The translations under genes were made by a program, and so were the position numbers. The notes under the pieces were generated by a model. The model made no database searches and was not told the origin of the DNA. It saw only the letters and a list, made by a program, of their open reading frames with translations. From Ditylenchus dipsaci (lineage: Eukaryota > Nematoda > Chromadorea > Rhabditida > Anguinidae), in assembly GCA_004194705.1 (NCBI GenBank), contig SADC01000449.1, positions 1 through 64,000 of the forward strand: a stretch of 64,000 nucleotides of DNA. Direction: 5' to 3'. Positions within the stretch are counted from its first letter, which is position 1, and every line of letters begins with the position of its first letter. Positions 47,401-56,632 of the stretch are shown here, in pieces.

Positions 47401-50400
47401 AGGCCTTCTATTAGAGGGCGGTTTCTATTAGAAGAAATACAGTATTTTGATATTCAACCAGAAACAATAGTACTTATTTGAAAGAGATTTTTGTGGAGCG
47501 AAATGAGGTTTTATGTGGTTTGGGTTCAATGACGAAATTGCGAGATAGAGCCGTTTGAAGTTGATAATTTAAAAAAGGAAGTGCCCAAGAGCTTATTCAC
47601 TCAAAATGCATGTTTCTCGAACATTTTTTAAGAAAACCTTAAAATTCCAACCTTTTCAAATTTGTGAGATATTTTTATACAAGACTCACACGTTGTGCGC
47701 AAAACAGATAAAATTATCTGAACCGATAAATTCATCTGTCAGATAAAAATCAAAATTTTTTTGTCTCACAGATAAATTTATCTGTCAGATAAATTTTTAT
47801 CCGACAGATAAATTTTTATCTAACAGATAAAACTTCACCTATCAGATAAAATCAGTGTTTTCAAAAGTCATATACCGTCTGAATTTATCTGTGACTGTAA
47901 TTATTCAGAAATAATTAGGTGATAGTCAGGTAGTATTCACTAGAATAATCATTTTGTGGGACACCAAAAAACAAGACAGTCGATGAAGACAACAAAGAAA
48001 TATCTAATTCCACCTTTTTTTATTTCTAAAAATTCGGTCCAGAGCCAGTATGATGTCATTGAGATCAAATTCGTTGATTCTTCAGGATGTCTCTATGTAT
48101 GTGGTTCGTATGTCAAAACTGTGGGTGTTGTTATAATGCGAAATGTACGAAATGTATAACTTACGCAACCGGCACACCTGAAAATCATCAATAGAAGATG
48201 TTTTAGAAAAACTATGACAGGCAAGAAAGATATGAAGACCTAAAGCTAACCAATTACCACATCCTAGCTTGTTTCGCGCACGAGTCCGTGATGTTTACCT
48301 GGAAAACAAGAAAATAAGTCCTAGAAAGTTTATATATGAGATCACCGTGACCACCGAGACAACAGTGCGAATCAGCAAAAAAACAGTGGAAATCAGTAAC
48401 GAAAATATGCCACAAGGTGAAAATTACTATACCAATCACTGCCATCTAGCTAAAGACACCCTGAAAATCTAATTCAGAACCCTTGGGTTGAGCTAGAGGA
48501 GGTATCAAGAATACTCGGGCAGAAAAATAGCAAAAAAATTGTGGGAATTCAATTTTATCTGATAGGTGAAGTTTTATCTGTCAGATAAATTTTTGTCTGT
48601 GAGACAAAAAATTTTTGATTTTCATCTGACAGATAAATTTATCGGTTCAGATAATTTTATCTGTTTTGCGCACAACGGACTCACAATAAAATACATTTCT
48701 GGCAAAGCCAAACCTCTCCATAGAGGGCTTATTTTTACAGATTAGGTATTTTGAACCAAAGTGGCTGTTAAATCGAGATTTGATTGTATTGACATTTTAG
48801 ACCAAATAGTTCAATTGCAGGTGTTTGGATGAAGTACAACCACGTGTGGATACCTTTTTGAATGCTAAGCTGTCAGAGCTGAACGAGGCTTACAAGCTGT
48901 ATGAGGCTATACCGCGTTCCAACCCTGGTTTGAATCAAGCGCTCAAAGACCTCTACTTTCGCCATATATTTGAGACCAACGCAATTGAAGGAAACAAGCT
49001 CACACTAGAGGAAACCAAGAATACTTTATTGTTTGAAAAGCCATTGGAACTGAAAAGTAAGGATGAGAAAGAAGTTGCTGGAATCAAGGAAGCGATGCAA
49101 ATACTTGAGAATCCACCATCTATTCAAGATGTTAATATTGAAGTAGGTTAAGATGGAGCTTTTTGGTCTACTACAGATTAATTCCAAACCAGTATACGGT
49201 ATTATCTCTACTAGCACAGTCAACTCCCTCCATAGTGCGTACCCAAGAAACCGGCGCTAGGTGTGCACTAGGGTGAGGGGTTACTATGGGACTTGACTGT
49301 GTGGTGGCCAGCCGCATCGGAACCGGGTGTGCACTATGTAGGGAGTTGACTGCAGCCCCCTGTCGAATAGAACCACCCCCTCCTTACAATCCAGGCTATT
49401 CAGTTAATAACCGGGTGGTTGGAGTTTTCTCCAATTAGTTGTTTCTGTTACTTGTGATCAGTGCTGTAAATTTTGGAATTTCGGCACCGGCACCGCACCG
49501 GCACCAGCCTTCGAATTTTCGGCACCGGGCACCGTGCCATTTACAGCACCGCTTGTGATACAGTTGGTGAAGGACAATAATTCAAGTTAACTTCTAGATG
49601 CTCTGGGGTAAATTTTTGTATTCAAAGTTTTGAAATAAGGACAAAAATATAAAAAGCCAATATAAAATTGATCGGAAAAAAGACTTTTTTAATCGAGAAA
49701 AAAAAGTAAATTAGTTGGAAAAAAGTATTGTCCCTTGTACCCAGGGCCGCGATTTGGGGTAGGGGGTGGGGGGTGTCGTAGGGGTAATTACCCACCCCCC
49801 CTCCCCTTTGGAAATACGTTAGCCCCCCCCCCACGACCGTGAAAAGTGGGCAAATTACCCCCCCCCCCTTTGAGTAAGTTCAAGTTGCGGCCCTGCTTGT
49901 ACCATACCAGCACGTTACAGAAACAATTTCAAATTTGAAAAAGGTGGGTGGGGACCAGGGCGGTGTCTTCAGCAGGCTGAGTTTGAATTAGCGTGCTGAG
50001 TTAGAACTCAGCCATCAGCCGGCTGATGGAAAAAATGGTAAAATGTTTTCCACTATTCTTAAGCACACTACCTCTATATAAAGCCTACTTAAGCAACATC
50101 CATTAAATTGGATTGAAAGGGGCGTTATATCGAGAGTAGACTGCACAGTTTGATTGCATAAATTTAGGACATATTATGGATTCACGGGAGGGTTCTGAGC
50201 CAAGCAGACCCTGACATTGCTGGCAAAATCAGGGATGGAGAAGTGCGCATTGGTCGCACTGAGGCGACGGAAGAAGGCCAACTACAGAGAGTCCTGGACG
50301 ATTTCATCGGCTTCCTGAACGACCCTCATTCAGTTGACACAATCCATCCAGTCGAACTTGCCTGTTTTGCACAATACTACTATGTATGTTAAACACAAGC

Positions 50401-51305
50401 AAACCCATAATTTTTTGAGCCAAATATTTGGAAATATTTTTGGAATATTTTGTGTAAAATGGTCTTTTTGGCAAACAGTTTTTTGCTGCTCTTGGCCTCA
50501 AAGCGATGGTAGCCGAAAAATCAATAAGGCTTCCCAACCCAATAAAGTCAACCTTCTATATAAGATACAGCTGGGTTCGTTGCTGACTGATAAATTTGCA
50601 TTCGATTTTAGTACATACGATTTCTTTTTGAAAAACATCTCTACAGCAAGTCCTAGGTGAAGACTACATATCTAAATAGCGATTTAAGATACACTTCTGT
50701 ATAAGATACAGCTGGGCTCGGTACCCAGGGTGTATCTTAAATCGAAGGTTGACTGTAAGTACCTTCAGTTTCTATTTTTTCCGGTGCCAAAATGCCCGTT
50801 GAAAAGACTGCTGAATTTCAAAATTTTTGCCTTGCATTTTAGCTTGACCCCATAAAAAGCTGCCTTTCGTGCAGAAACTTGAAATAAATATTTATTATCA
50901 AGCCATAACATAACAGTATTTAGATCACAATCCATCCCCATTTTGATGGAAATGGTAGAACCAGCCGCATTATGACAAGCACTCTGTTAAGCCACTTCAA
51001 GTTCCCACCTTTAATTGTATATGCCGAGAAGAAGAAGGAGTATCTCATAGTATAGATGGGGCGATAAATTCCTACAACAGAGATTCCAGAGAGTTTGTCA
51101 GGCACCTGGTGGAGCAGATGACCAACCACATTCAGGTAGTTTATTTTTTGAAATTAGGAAATAATACTCATTTTAGGACCTCATCTCCCACACTTGGACA
51201 GATTCCTCTGCTGCTGGATCATTCAGTTCTTCTGCAGATCGAAAATACGAAGGCAAAATAATAAATAATAATTATGGCTCGTTTAGGAACCCGGAGTTGG
51301 AGTGA
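41464..51305 (+). CDS. MPN-TPR-Fic fusion protein (FICD-type AMPylase joined to an eIF3f-like MPN domain)
   Basis: Exons: 41464-41511 (ATG, MLNFLRRKQKPPAINT), 41555-41702 (EVHGILLGRVDADGEATITN, MPN start), 43425-43531 (SLLGWYRTGSNKSVE, the MPN GWY.TG block), 46245-46401 (LFVRIALTDSPLDFVSIKNF), 46447-46680 (TPR-like: RVIKLRRRGRIQGAYGALK and AYRAYSRALVADPANEEAKK), 48821-49142 (HIFETNAIEGN, the FICD inhibitory TxxxEGN), 50168-50383 (HGRVLSQADPDIAGKIR), 50924-51135 (HPHFDGNGRTSR, Fic active site), 51177-51305. FICD enzymes attach or remove AMP on BiP in the ER. Junction phases agree except at two single-base breaks, one in an A run near 46530 and one near 51047. The MPN half lacks the JAMM zinc motif. 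I see no transmembrane start, so the product may be cytosolic. Two adjacent genes remain possible. Confidence 0.75.
41755..42663. mobile_element. Large foldback in intron 2 of the MPN-Fic gene
   Basis: Left GGAATCCCC run...CTAGCGAAAAATTTACTTTTCC and right inverse at 42610-42660. Inner arms carry GCCTTGGTCCCCAAGG, and an inner palindrome (42120-42285) CTAAGGTATGTGGGTGTGCG. Confidence 0.8.
42740..43300. mobile_element. Degraded pogo-type element with a nested TTTTTTGCCGC-like array
   Basis: Starts TACAGTCTACGCTCGATGTAG; the arm TTCGTTTCCGCTTAGGGTG is family-typical. A plus-strand array of GGCAAGAAAAA / GCCGCTAAAAAA units follows. The right end is not clear. Confidence 0.45.
43590..43935. mobile_element. 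Palindromic tRNA-derived element, copy 4
   Basis: Left half: GGTGCAGTGCGTAGG and GGTTCGATCCCACG. Centre: GACGCCAGATTCGGAATCAG. Right half: inverse with GGGATCAAACC. It lies in intron 3 of the MPN-Fic gene. Confidence 0.8.
43936..45600. other. Intron 3 of the MPN-Fic gene, repeat content
   Basis: 44278-44680 is a foldback with CCGCCAAATTTTCCGCCG-type arrays (ends TTTGGCGGAATTCTAAGAGC and inverse). 44880-45060 has GGGGTTAGGCACTATTTTGC and its inverse. A minus-strand open frame at 45244-45453 ends in a hydrophobic stretch (IFSGVFVLIAFCSGFVTYV) of unknown meaning. Confidence 0.5.
45615..45745. mobile_element. Pogo-type MITE fragment
   Basis: TACAGTCAACCTCGCTATAG start and repeats of GTGTCACTATAACGAGG. 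The right end is missing. Confidence 0.55.
46690..47450. mobile_element. Foldback with TTTTTTGGCGCAAA-array ends, plus adjoining inverted repeats
   Basis: Arrays at 46697-46740 and 47030-47100 (GGCGCAAATA / TTTGCGCC). Inner palindrome with GTAGCCCTGCGACTCTAAT and inverse. A second palindrome, ACCCGCGCCTCTCGATAAGC, lies at 47160-47250. A fragment ending GAAGAAATACAGTA follows. Confidence 0.65.
47691..48677. mobile_element. Array-ended element with unique interior and perfect 8 bp duplication
   Basis: Terminal repeats CGTTGTGCGCAAAACAG and inverse, followed by arrays of ATCTGACAGATAAATTTT. GACTCACA flanks both ends (47683-47690 and 48678-48685). The interior (about 47860-48540) is not palindromic and holds short open frames such as VIEIKFVDSSGCLYVCGSYV, not recognised. 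It lies in intron 5 of the MPN-Fic gene. Confidence 0.85.
49217..49352. mobile_element. Pogo-type MITE
   Basis: CAGTCAACTCCCTCCATAG ... CACTATGTAGGGAGTTGACTG, with CA rather than TA flanks. In intron 6 of the MPN-Fic gene. Confidence 0.8.
49353..50167. other. Rest of intron 6 of the MPN-Fic gene
   Basis: It holds GGCACCGGCACC repeats (49480-49550), C/G homopolymer tracts (49740-49870), a CAGCCGGCTGATGG palindrome (49970-50030) and a remnant ending TATATCGAGAGTAGACTG. Confidence 0.45.
50545..50755. mobile_element. Pogo-type MITE with ATAAGATACAGCTGGG repeats
   Basis: AAGTCAACCTTCTATATAAG ... TTAAATCGAAGGTTGACTG|TA. In the intron just before the Fic active-site exon. Confidence 0.7.
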
Positions 51306-52136
51306 TCTGGAGTGATCTCATCCGAATCTGAGTGATGGCCATTTACAAGCTTGAAAATATCGGATCATAGCTGCGTCCCAAAGAAATGGGCACCATGCAC
51401 ACCACCCTCGAAAAATCAGTGGCGCCCCAGGGCGAGGCCCCTGAATGAACCGGCTCATCGTCAGCACCCATTACTCCAACTCAGGTCCCTAAACGATTCA
51501 TTCATTTTATTTGGTCATCCAATCAACTCTTTAAAGTACATCACCAACTCCCGAAATTTATCACCCAAAGAAAATATTTATCACCGATGTTTATATTGTA
51601 ACTCTTACGAGCTTTATCCATTCTCTTTTTTTATTTTGGCTGAGCGCACAAAAATTTTGAGACCGATCCCGAATTTTGTAAAATTTTGAAACTTTCAAAA
51701 ATAAACGCCATGCGCGCTTCTGAGAGAACGTACGGTAGTTCTGTTTATCAGCAATACTGTTCGTTGTCCATACTGGCGTCGATACTGTAATTGAACTTGC
51801 TCGAGAGAGCCGTACCTTTCATAACATATAAAATTCACACTTTTTGATCTACTAAGCTACCCATTTTTAGCTAATTTCATGGTTATAGCCGGGGTGTGGA
51901 TAATCAGGCTTTACCTCTTCACTCTTGAATTTTTTTGAAAAACATTGTAGATCAAAAACAGTGAAAATCAAAAACGGTGTAGGTATAATGGTATAATATA
52001 ATAGGTATGATAAGTATAACCTATGGGAGAGAGCCGCTTGAGCAAGTCTTACCAGCTAAGACTAGTGTTGGACAATTTGGCGTAGAAAGATGAATCCCAT
52101 ATTTCTACGAAGAATTCTATAATATCTATCCTGTCC
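51306..52136. other. 3' flank of the MPN-Fic gene
   Basis: No recognised coding block. Short tandem AGTGATCTGGAGTGATCTCA-like repeats lie near 51300-51340. Confidence 0.35.
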
Positions 52137-52499
52137 TAAGGGGGGGGGGGGTGGTGAATTACGTAGAGTTGAAAAAGTGGCCTCCATGGCGCAGTGCGTG
52201 AGCGTTTTTTGGCCCGAAACGGTGTTGCAGGTTCGATCCCACTAGGTGACATGCTATTTATTTCTGCTTGTTTGACCAGTTCTAGGGGTAATTTGGTCGC
52301 TGATTCCGAATCTGGCGTCAAAAAAGTCTTATAACCTCTAAAACTGGTCAAACAAGCCAAAATAAATAGCGTGCCACACGTGGGATCGAACCTGCAACAC
52401 TATTTCGGGCCAACAAACGCAAATGCTTACGCACTGCGCCATGGACAAGGGAACAAGGAAGGTAACTTGTAACCAACTCCCCCTTTTAAACCAATATAT
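52137..52499. mobile_element. Palindromic tRNA-derived element, copy 5
   Basis: Left half: TGGCGCAGTGCGTGAG and GGTTCGATCCCACT. Right half: inverse with GGGATCGAACC and CGCACTGCGCCATGG. Right end CCCTTTTAA. Confidence 0.8.
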
Positions 52500-52724
52500 A
52501 GAGTAGAAAAACCATAGAATTCTACCGAATCGACCATCTCTAGCCGGGACCAATTCACCCGCACTTCGACCAGGATTTTTTTGTCTACCTCATTGATCTA
52601 TCTCTTCCATGAAATCAACGAAGATCTCATCGGAAAACCATAAATGCAACATTTATTAGAAAAATAATAGCAAAAAACAATGTACCATCAATGTACCAAT
52701 TCTATATGTTTTATGCTTTATTAG

Positions 52725-53216
52725 ACCGCCTGGTTGAAGTTCTTCGAAGGTCCTCCGAATTGGCTGAGTATGTTAACTATGCATGTATAACTTTGATATT
52801 TCATTTTCCATCTATTTAGATATTATAAACACTTTCATGGAACTTTCTTTGAATGCTGTGATATCCTGTCTTTTACTAACTAATTTCTTCGTGTTGTTGA
52901 GATCAGGGTTCGACATTTGTGTGTTTTACAGGAAGAATGTTGAACCCTTGTTAAGATGGATTTTGGCTTTGAACAAATATTTGTGTGCAGCTTTTACTCA
53001 TATGAGTGTGGAAATCATGTGTTGTTGTGTGGAAATTTGTATAAAAACTATACTAGCTAGTTTTTCTTTAAATGTTGTGTTTTTTCCGTATTGAAAGTAA
53101 ATAAAATAATATTTATAGAAAGGCCGATCGTGAAAGGCAGCAGGAGGAGTTGAAGCTAAAAGAGAAAGTTTGGAAGGCCACTAAAGTGGTATTGCAACGT
53201 CGACATGGCACTGGAG
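52725..53216 (+). CDS. Two exons of an unidentified coiled-coil-like protein
   Basis: Exon 52725-52767 reads DRLVEVLRRSSELA. After a GT-AG intron (52768-53118), exon 53119-53216 reads EKADRERQQEELKLKEKVWK and then ATKVVLQRRHGTG, ending at GGTGA. The two exons join in frame (GA|A). Charged heptad-like composition suggests an alpha-helical or coiled-coil segment. No family is recognised, and other exons were not found. Confidence 0.5.
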
Positions 53217-53339
53217 GTGAAAATTTAAAACTCGCTAAATAGGTTACCAGGGGCATACCGCGGACAAATTTCGAATTTGAAAAAGCCGTGAAGAAGTAAA
53301 TTCAAAAAAGAAATAGCTTCAAATACAAACCTGTCAATT

Positions 53340-53658
53340 TTAAAGGACCATAGCCGTTGGTGACAACGAGAATTCCACATTTGGAAATGCGCGCGGGACG
53401 CCGCGATTATTGTAAAAAAATATTCAGGAATATTTTTTAGTAAACTAATAATTAAATCATCAAAAAGGCAAAGCAGGCATCGGGAATCGAACACACTAGC
53501 AATTTAGACCGGTGGACGCGCTTTACCACTGCAAGTGACTTGTTTATCGTTCCCTATTTTATTCTTAGTAACTTTATTCCAAAAACAAATTAAAAAGTGT
53601 CCATCGAGCAATAAAATGTGTGAAATTCTCGTTGTCGGTGAAGGCTATGGTCCTTTAA
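53340..53658. mobile_element. TTAA-flanked MITE carrying a tRNA-like segment
   Basis: TTAA-AGGACCATAGCCG ... GGCTATGGTCCT-TTAA. On the minus strand, 53541-53466 reads GCAGTGGTAAAGCGCG (box A-like) and TGTTCGATTCCCG (box B-like), spaced as in a tRNA, but the acceptor stem does not pair. Confidence 0.7.
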
Positions 53659-53664
53659 GACGAA

Positions 53665-55070
53665 AACACAATGAGGAGGCTGTTTGCGGATGCTAAATCA
53701 GATTTTTCACACGGAAACAAATGTGTATAGCTATAACTTTTTTTATTTTTTTTCAAAAATTATACTGTTGGTGCTATTTTGTAGCTAAGATTCAGGGTTA
53801 CCCGATGAGTTATTGATAAAGTAGGTGTTTACAAAAAATTGTGTTTAAAAAGAAAGAATCCGCCCAAGCATCCGCACTCATTCGAGTTAAGATTCTTGGG
53901 GGATTCTTAAAATTTTATCCGAGTTTTTAAAGCAATATTTACTCAGTCAATAGCTCATTTGGTAGTCGTAAACCTCAACTATATGATGTGAGAAGATGCA
54001 AAAGCAACTGGAAAACAAAAAAACCCACACGAATTGAATAATTTTTGGAAAAAATCGAGACTTTTATCCTAAAACAATACTGCTGATCGTTATTTCGAGT
54101 CTTTTAAAGAGTTCAATGACACATCCAAACAAAAATAACAATAACCAATTAAGTGTTAAGGCGGGCTCGTGTGCCGTATTTATTAATGAAAAGAAGCGGA
54201 GAACAGCAATGCGGTGCTTACTAGGAGTAAAAAAGTTTACTATGCCTATAATTTTGTATCATCGGTCGTCATCGATGGCTGAGATTCTTTCACGAAGCAG
54301 GAAGCGGCGTTAGTGAACTTTGACGTTCTCGATGATTCCTTGGTCACAAGGCTAAAAGAAAAATTTCAAATAAACACTTGCCTTGAACCTTCGATGCCAA
54401 CTTTTTCCTGAAAGGAAAACCGATTCGAAAAAGCAGATCAAAACCAGAGAAAATAATATTACTATGACCGAAGGACCAGTGATTGCGACGTTCTGACTTC
54501 TGACAGACTTCACCCAGCGCAGGAGTGCCTCTTCCAGATCTTCGTGTTTGGCTGCCTTCAAATGAGCTCGCTTGGCTTCTCTGCCTTCATCAATTGCATT
54601 GAGGGTGACGCCTCTTCTTTAAGAATCCCCATGATTATTGACTGCGCAATCTTGAACTGTTTCCTTAGATCCCTCGAACTTTTACTTTCAGAAGCCTCAA
54701 TGATCTTCTTCTTGTCTTTAAGTGAGATGATGCGGCGCTTCTTGCTTATAGTTTCCATGATAAGCCTGAAAAAATAAAATTACATAACTCAAAGACGAAC
54801 AAATTGAACACACAAAAATAAATAATGACAAAACTGCAACAAAATTTGCTCGAAAAAAAATGTGGCAATTAAAAAATTCATTTTTTTGGTTGTGATCGCT
54901 GAACGAGTGTAATTTTTACTGTCGGCACCAACTGGATGATCGTGATACCGAGGTGATCGTTAAATCGAGAGTGATCGCTATATCGGGTGATCGTTAAATC
55001 GAGACTCGACTGTAGTCTGTTTTAGCATCGGCAAACAGACTCTTTATTGTGAATGCGCCTTTAAAGGGCA
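53665..55070. mobile_element. AATGAGGAGGCTGTT foldback split by a pogo-like element
   Basis: The left arm (53665-53970) and right end (55014-55070) match the foldback at 21072-21515. The inserted part ends CGATTTAACGATCACC-type repeats and CTCGACTG|TA at 55013. A degenerate TAGTCGTAAACCTCAAC near 53972 may be its left end. It would be about 1.04 kb. Confidence 0.6.
54250..54758 (-). pseudogene. Pogo/CENP-B-type transposase relic
   Basis: From an ATG at 54758 the frame reads KKRRIISLKDKKKIIEASES and then SSRDLRKQFKIAQSIIMGIL, a pogo/CENP-B helix-turn-helix. After a frame break, DLEEALLRWVKSVRSQNVAI matches the second DNA-binding helix-turn-helix (Tc5/CENP-B type). A next exon gives KKLASKVQGK, and the segment at about 54345-54255 gives CDQGIIENVKVH, a stop, then RRFLLRERISAIDDD, like the C-terminal end of the DDE domain. 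Most of the catalytic domain is missing. It could once have mobilised the CAGTC-ended MITEs of this window. Confidence 0.7.
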
Positions 55071-55198
55071 TGCTCGCCACGATTGGAATATTTTAAAGGC
55101 GGGTACCAGGTCAATTCAAACGAGTATTATTTTAAAATAAATTTAAGTTAAGCACCCTGCGTGGAATAAGTAATCAAAAACAATTTTCACTTTTTTAC

Positions 55199-55386
55199 TT
55201 AAAGAACCATAGTTTTTGCGCACAGCGGCATGTGCAAATTTGAATTGGCGGGGACACTTCTCTTTTGTCGCGCACTGTACTCTTTGGTGTCATTTGAAAC
55301 GACTCGAAAGAGTACAGTGAGAGACGTGTCCGCCGCCAATTCAAATTTTGGTCATGTCGCTGCACGCAAAAACCATGGTCCTTTAA
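55199..55386. mobile_element. TTAA-flanked MITE
   Basis: TTAA-AGAACCATAGTTTTTGCG ... CGCAAAAACCATGGTCCT-TTAA, interior AATTTGAATTGGCGGGGACA and inverse. Confidence 0.8.
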
Positions 55387-55747
55387 GTAAAAAGTACCCA
55401 AATGTATGTCCAGACCTAGGAAAATGTGCGTAACACAGTTATTAGTCACAACTTCCGTATGCTGACCTACCCCTAAGACTAAGGGCTAATCCTAAGCTTG
55501 TCGTTCCAAAGGGTAGTTACAGCAATTTTTAAAAGGTTGGATTCTTGGGGGGGGGTTGTGGTGGTTATTAGTTACTAGAGGTTAATTGGCGGACAAATTT
55601 TGCCTCAAGCGAGCATAACCCTTTAAAGGACCATACTTGTTGATGACAATGATTGTTGATGACAACGAGATTTGGCAAATTCAAAATCGCGCGGGACACT
55701 TTTTTTTACTACAAAAATACTCTTTGAATTATGTATTGTTGCATGGT

Positions 55748-56026
55748 AAGGAAATTAATCAAATTTGATTTCGTTTCATTATTAATCAAAAAATAATCAA
55801 AATTTTTGGGTGCATGTTTCGCCTCTTTGCATCGGTTTTTGTGAATATGTTGCTAGCTGTCAAAAGCAAAGTTGTAGAACAGAATCTCCTGACCAACTTT
55901 GTTTTTGACAGCTAGCACATATTCACAAAAAATCGATGCAAAGAGGCAAAACATACACCCAAAATTTTGATTATTTTTCGATTAATAATCAAACTTAATC
56001 AAATTTGATTAATTTCCTTACCATGA
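55748..56026. repeat. Foldback with CATGGTAAGGAAATTAATCA arms
   Basis: Inverted at 55985-56026; inner arms TTGCATCGGTTTTTGTGAAT and GCTAGCTGTCAAAA. Confidence 0.85.
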
Positions 56027-56062
56027 TTGTTGGTATATGAAAATAAAAAACGAAAATAAAAG

Positions 56063-56420
56063 AGCTAGTTGGCTCAGTGGTATAGTAGCGTTGTGTGGTG
56101 TTTGTCGATGTTGGGTTCGATTTGGTGTACGGTCAGTTCACCCCATGATCAGTTCGCCCCGGTCAGTTCGCCCCACGATCAGTTCGCCCCGTTTATGTTC
56201 TAGGCTTAGGCAAGGGTAGGCCAGCGTATGTTAGGACGCACTCAAACATGTTCCCGAACTACAAAAAAGTTAAAAAAATAAGTTCGGGTTTGTTTTTTGT
56301 GACATAATGGTCATTTTAAAAACGGGGCGAACTGATCGTGGGCGAACTGACCGGGGCGAACTGATCGTGGGGCGAACTGACCTGTCTCCGTTCGATTCCA
56401 CCGTCTGCTCTGTTTTTTTT
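56063..56420 (+). tRNA. tRNA-like sequence interrupted by an insertion (not a functional tRNA)
   Basis: GAGCTAGTTGGCTCAGTGGT gives a good box A. The box B GTTCGATT and 3' side CCACCGTCTGCTC lie beyond a 267 bp insertion (56123-56389). A T run at 56412-56420 is a possible Pol III terminator. Only four acceptor pairs (GAGC/GCTC) form cleanly, so a tRNA-derived SINE or pseudogene is more likely than a true gene. Confidence 0.5.
56123..56389. mobile_element. Array-ended foldback inserted in a tRNA-like box B, 8 bp duplication
   Basis: Arms are arrays of GGTCAGTTCGCCCCACGATC and inverse. GTTCGATT is present on both sides (56115-56122 and 56390-56397), so the target duplication is the box B core itself. 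Confidence 0.85.
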
Positions 56421-56632
56421 GATCATTTATGTTAGTACACGATAAAAGATTTAAAAAATAATTTCGAGGCTCTACCCTGTTTCGTCCCAAATTGTTTGCG
56501 CCAAAAATCGTTATAGCCATAAACGTAATATTTTTAATTAATTAGTTTGCTACATATGGATTTTCTAACTAATTTTATGGACATTCTCATTTAAAAGTTA
56601 ATACTCAAATTGATGCTAGAGAGCAGGGCTAC

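Noticed and set aside
54544..54777. Plus-strand open frame opposite the pogo helix-turn-helix
   Set aside because: The minus strand carries the recognisable DNA-binding domain, so the plus frame is a shadow.
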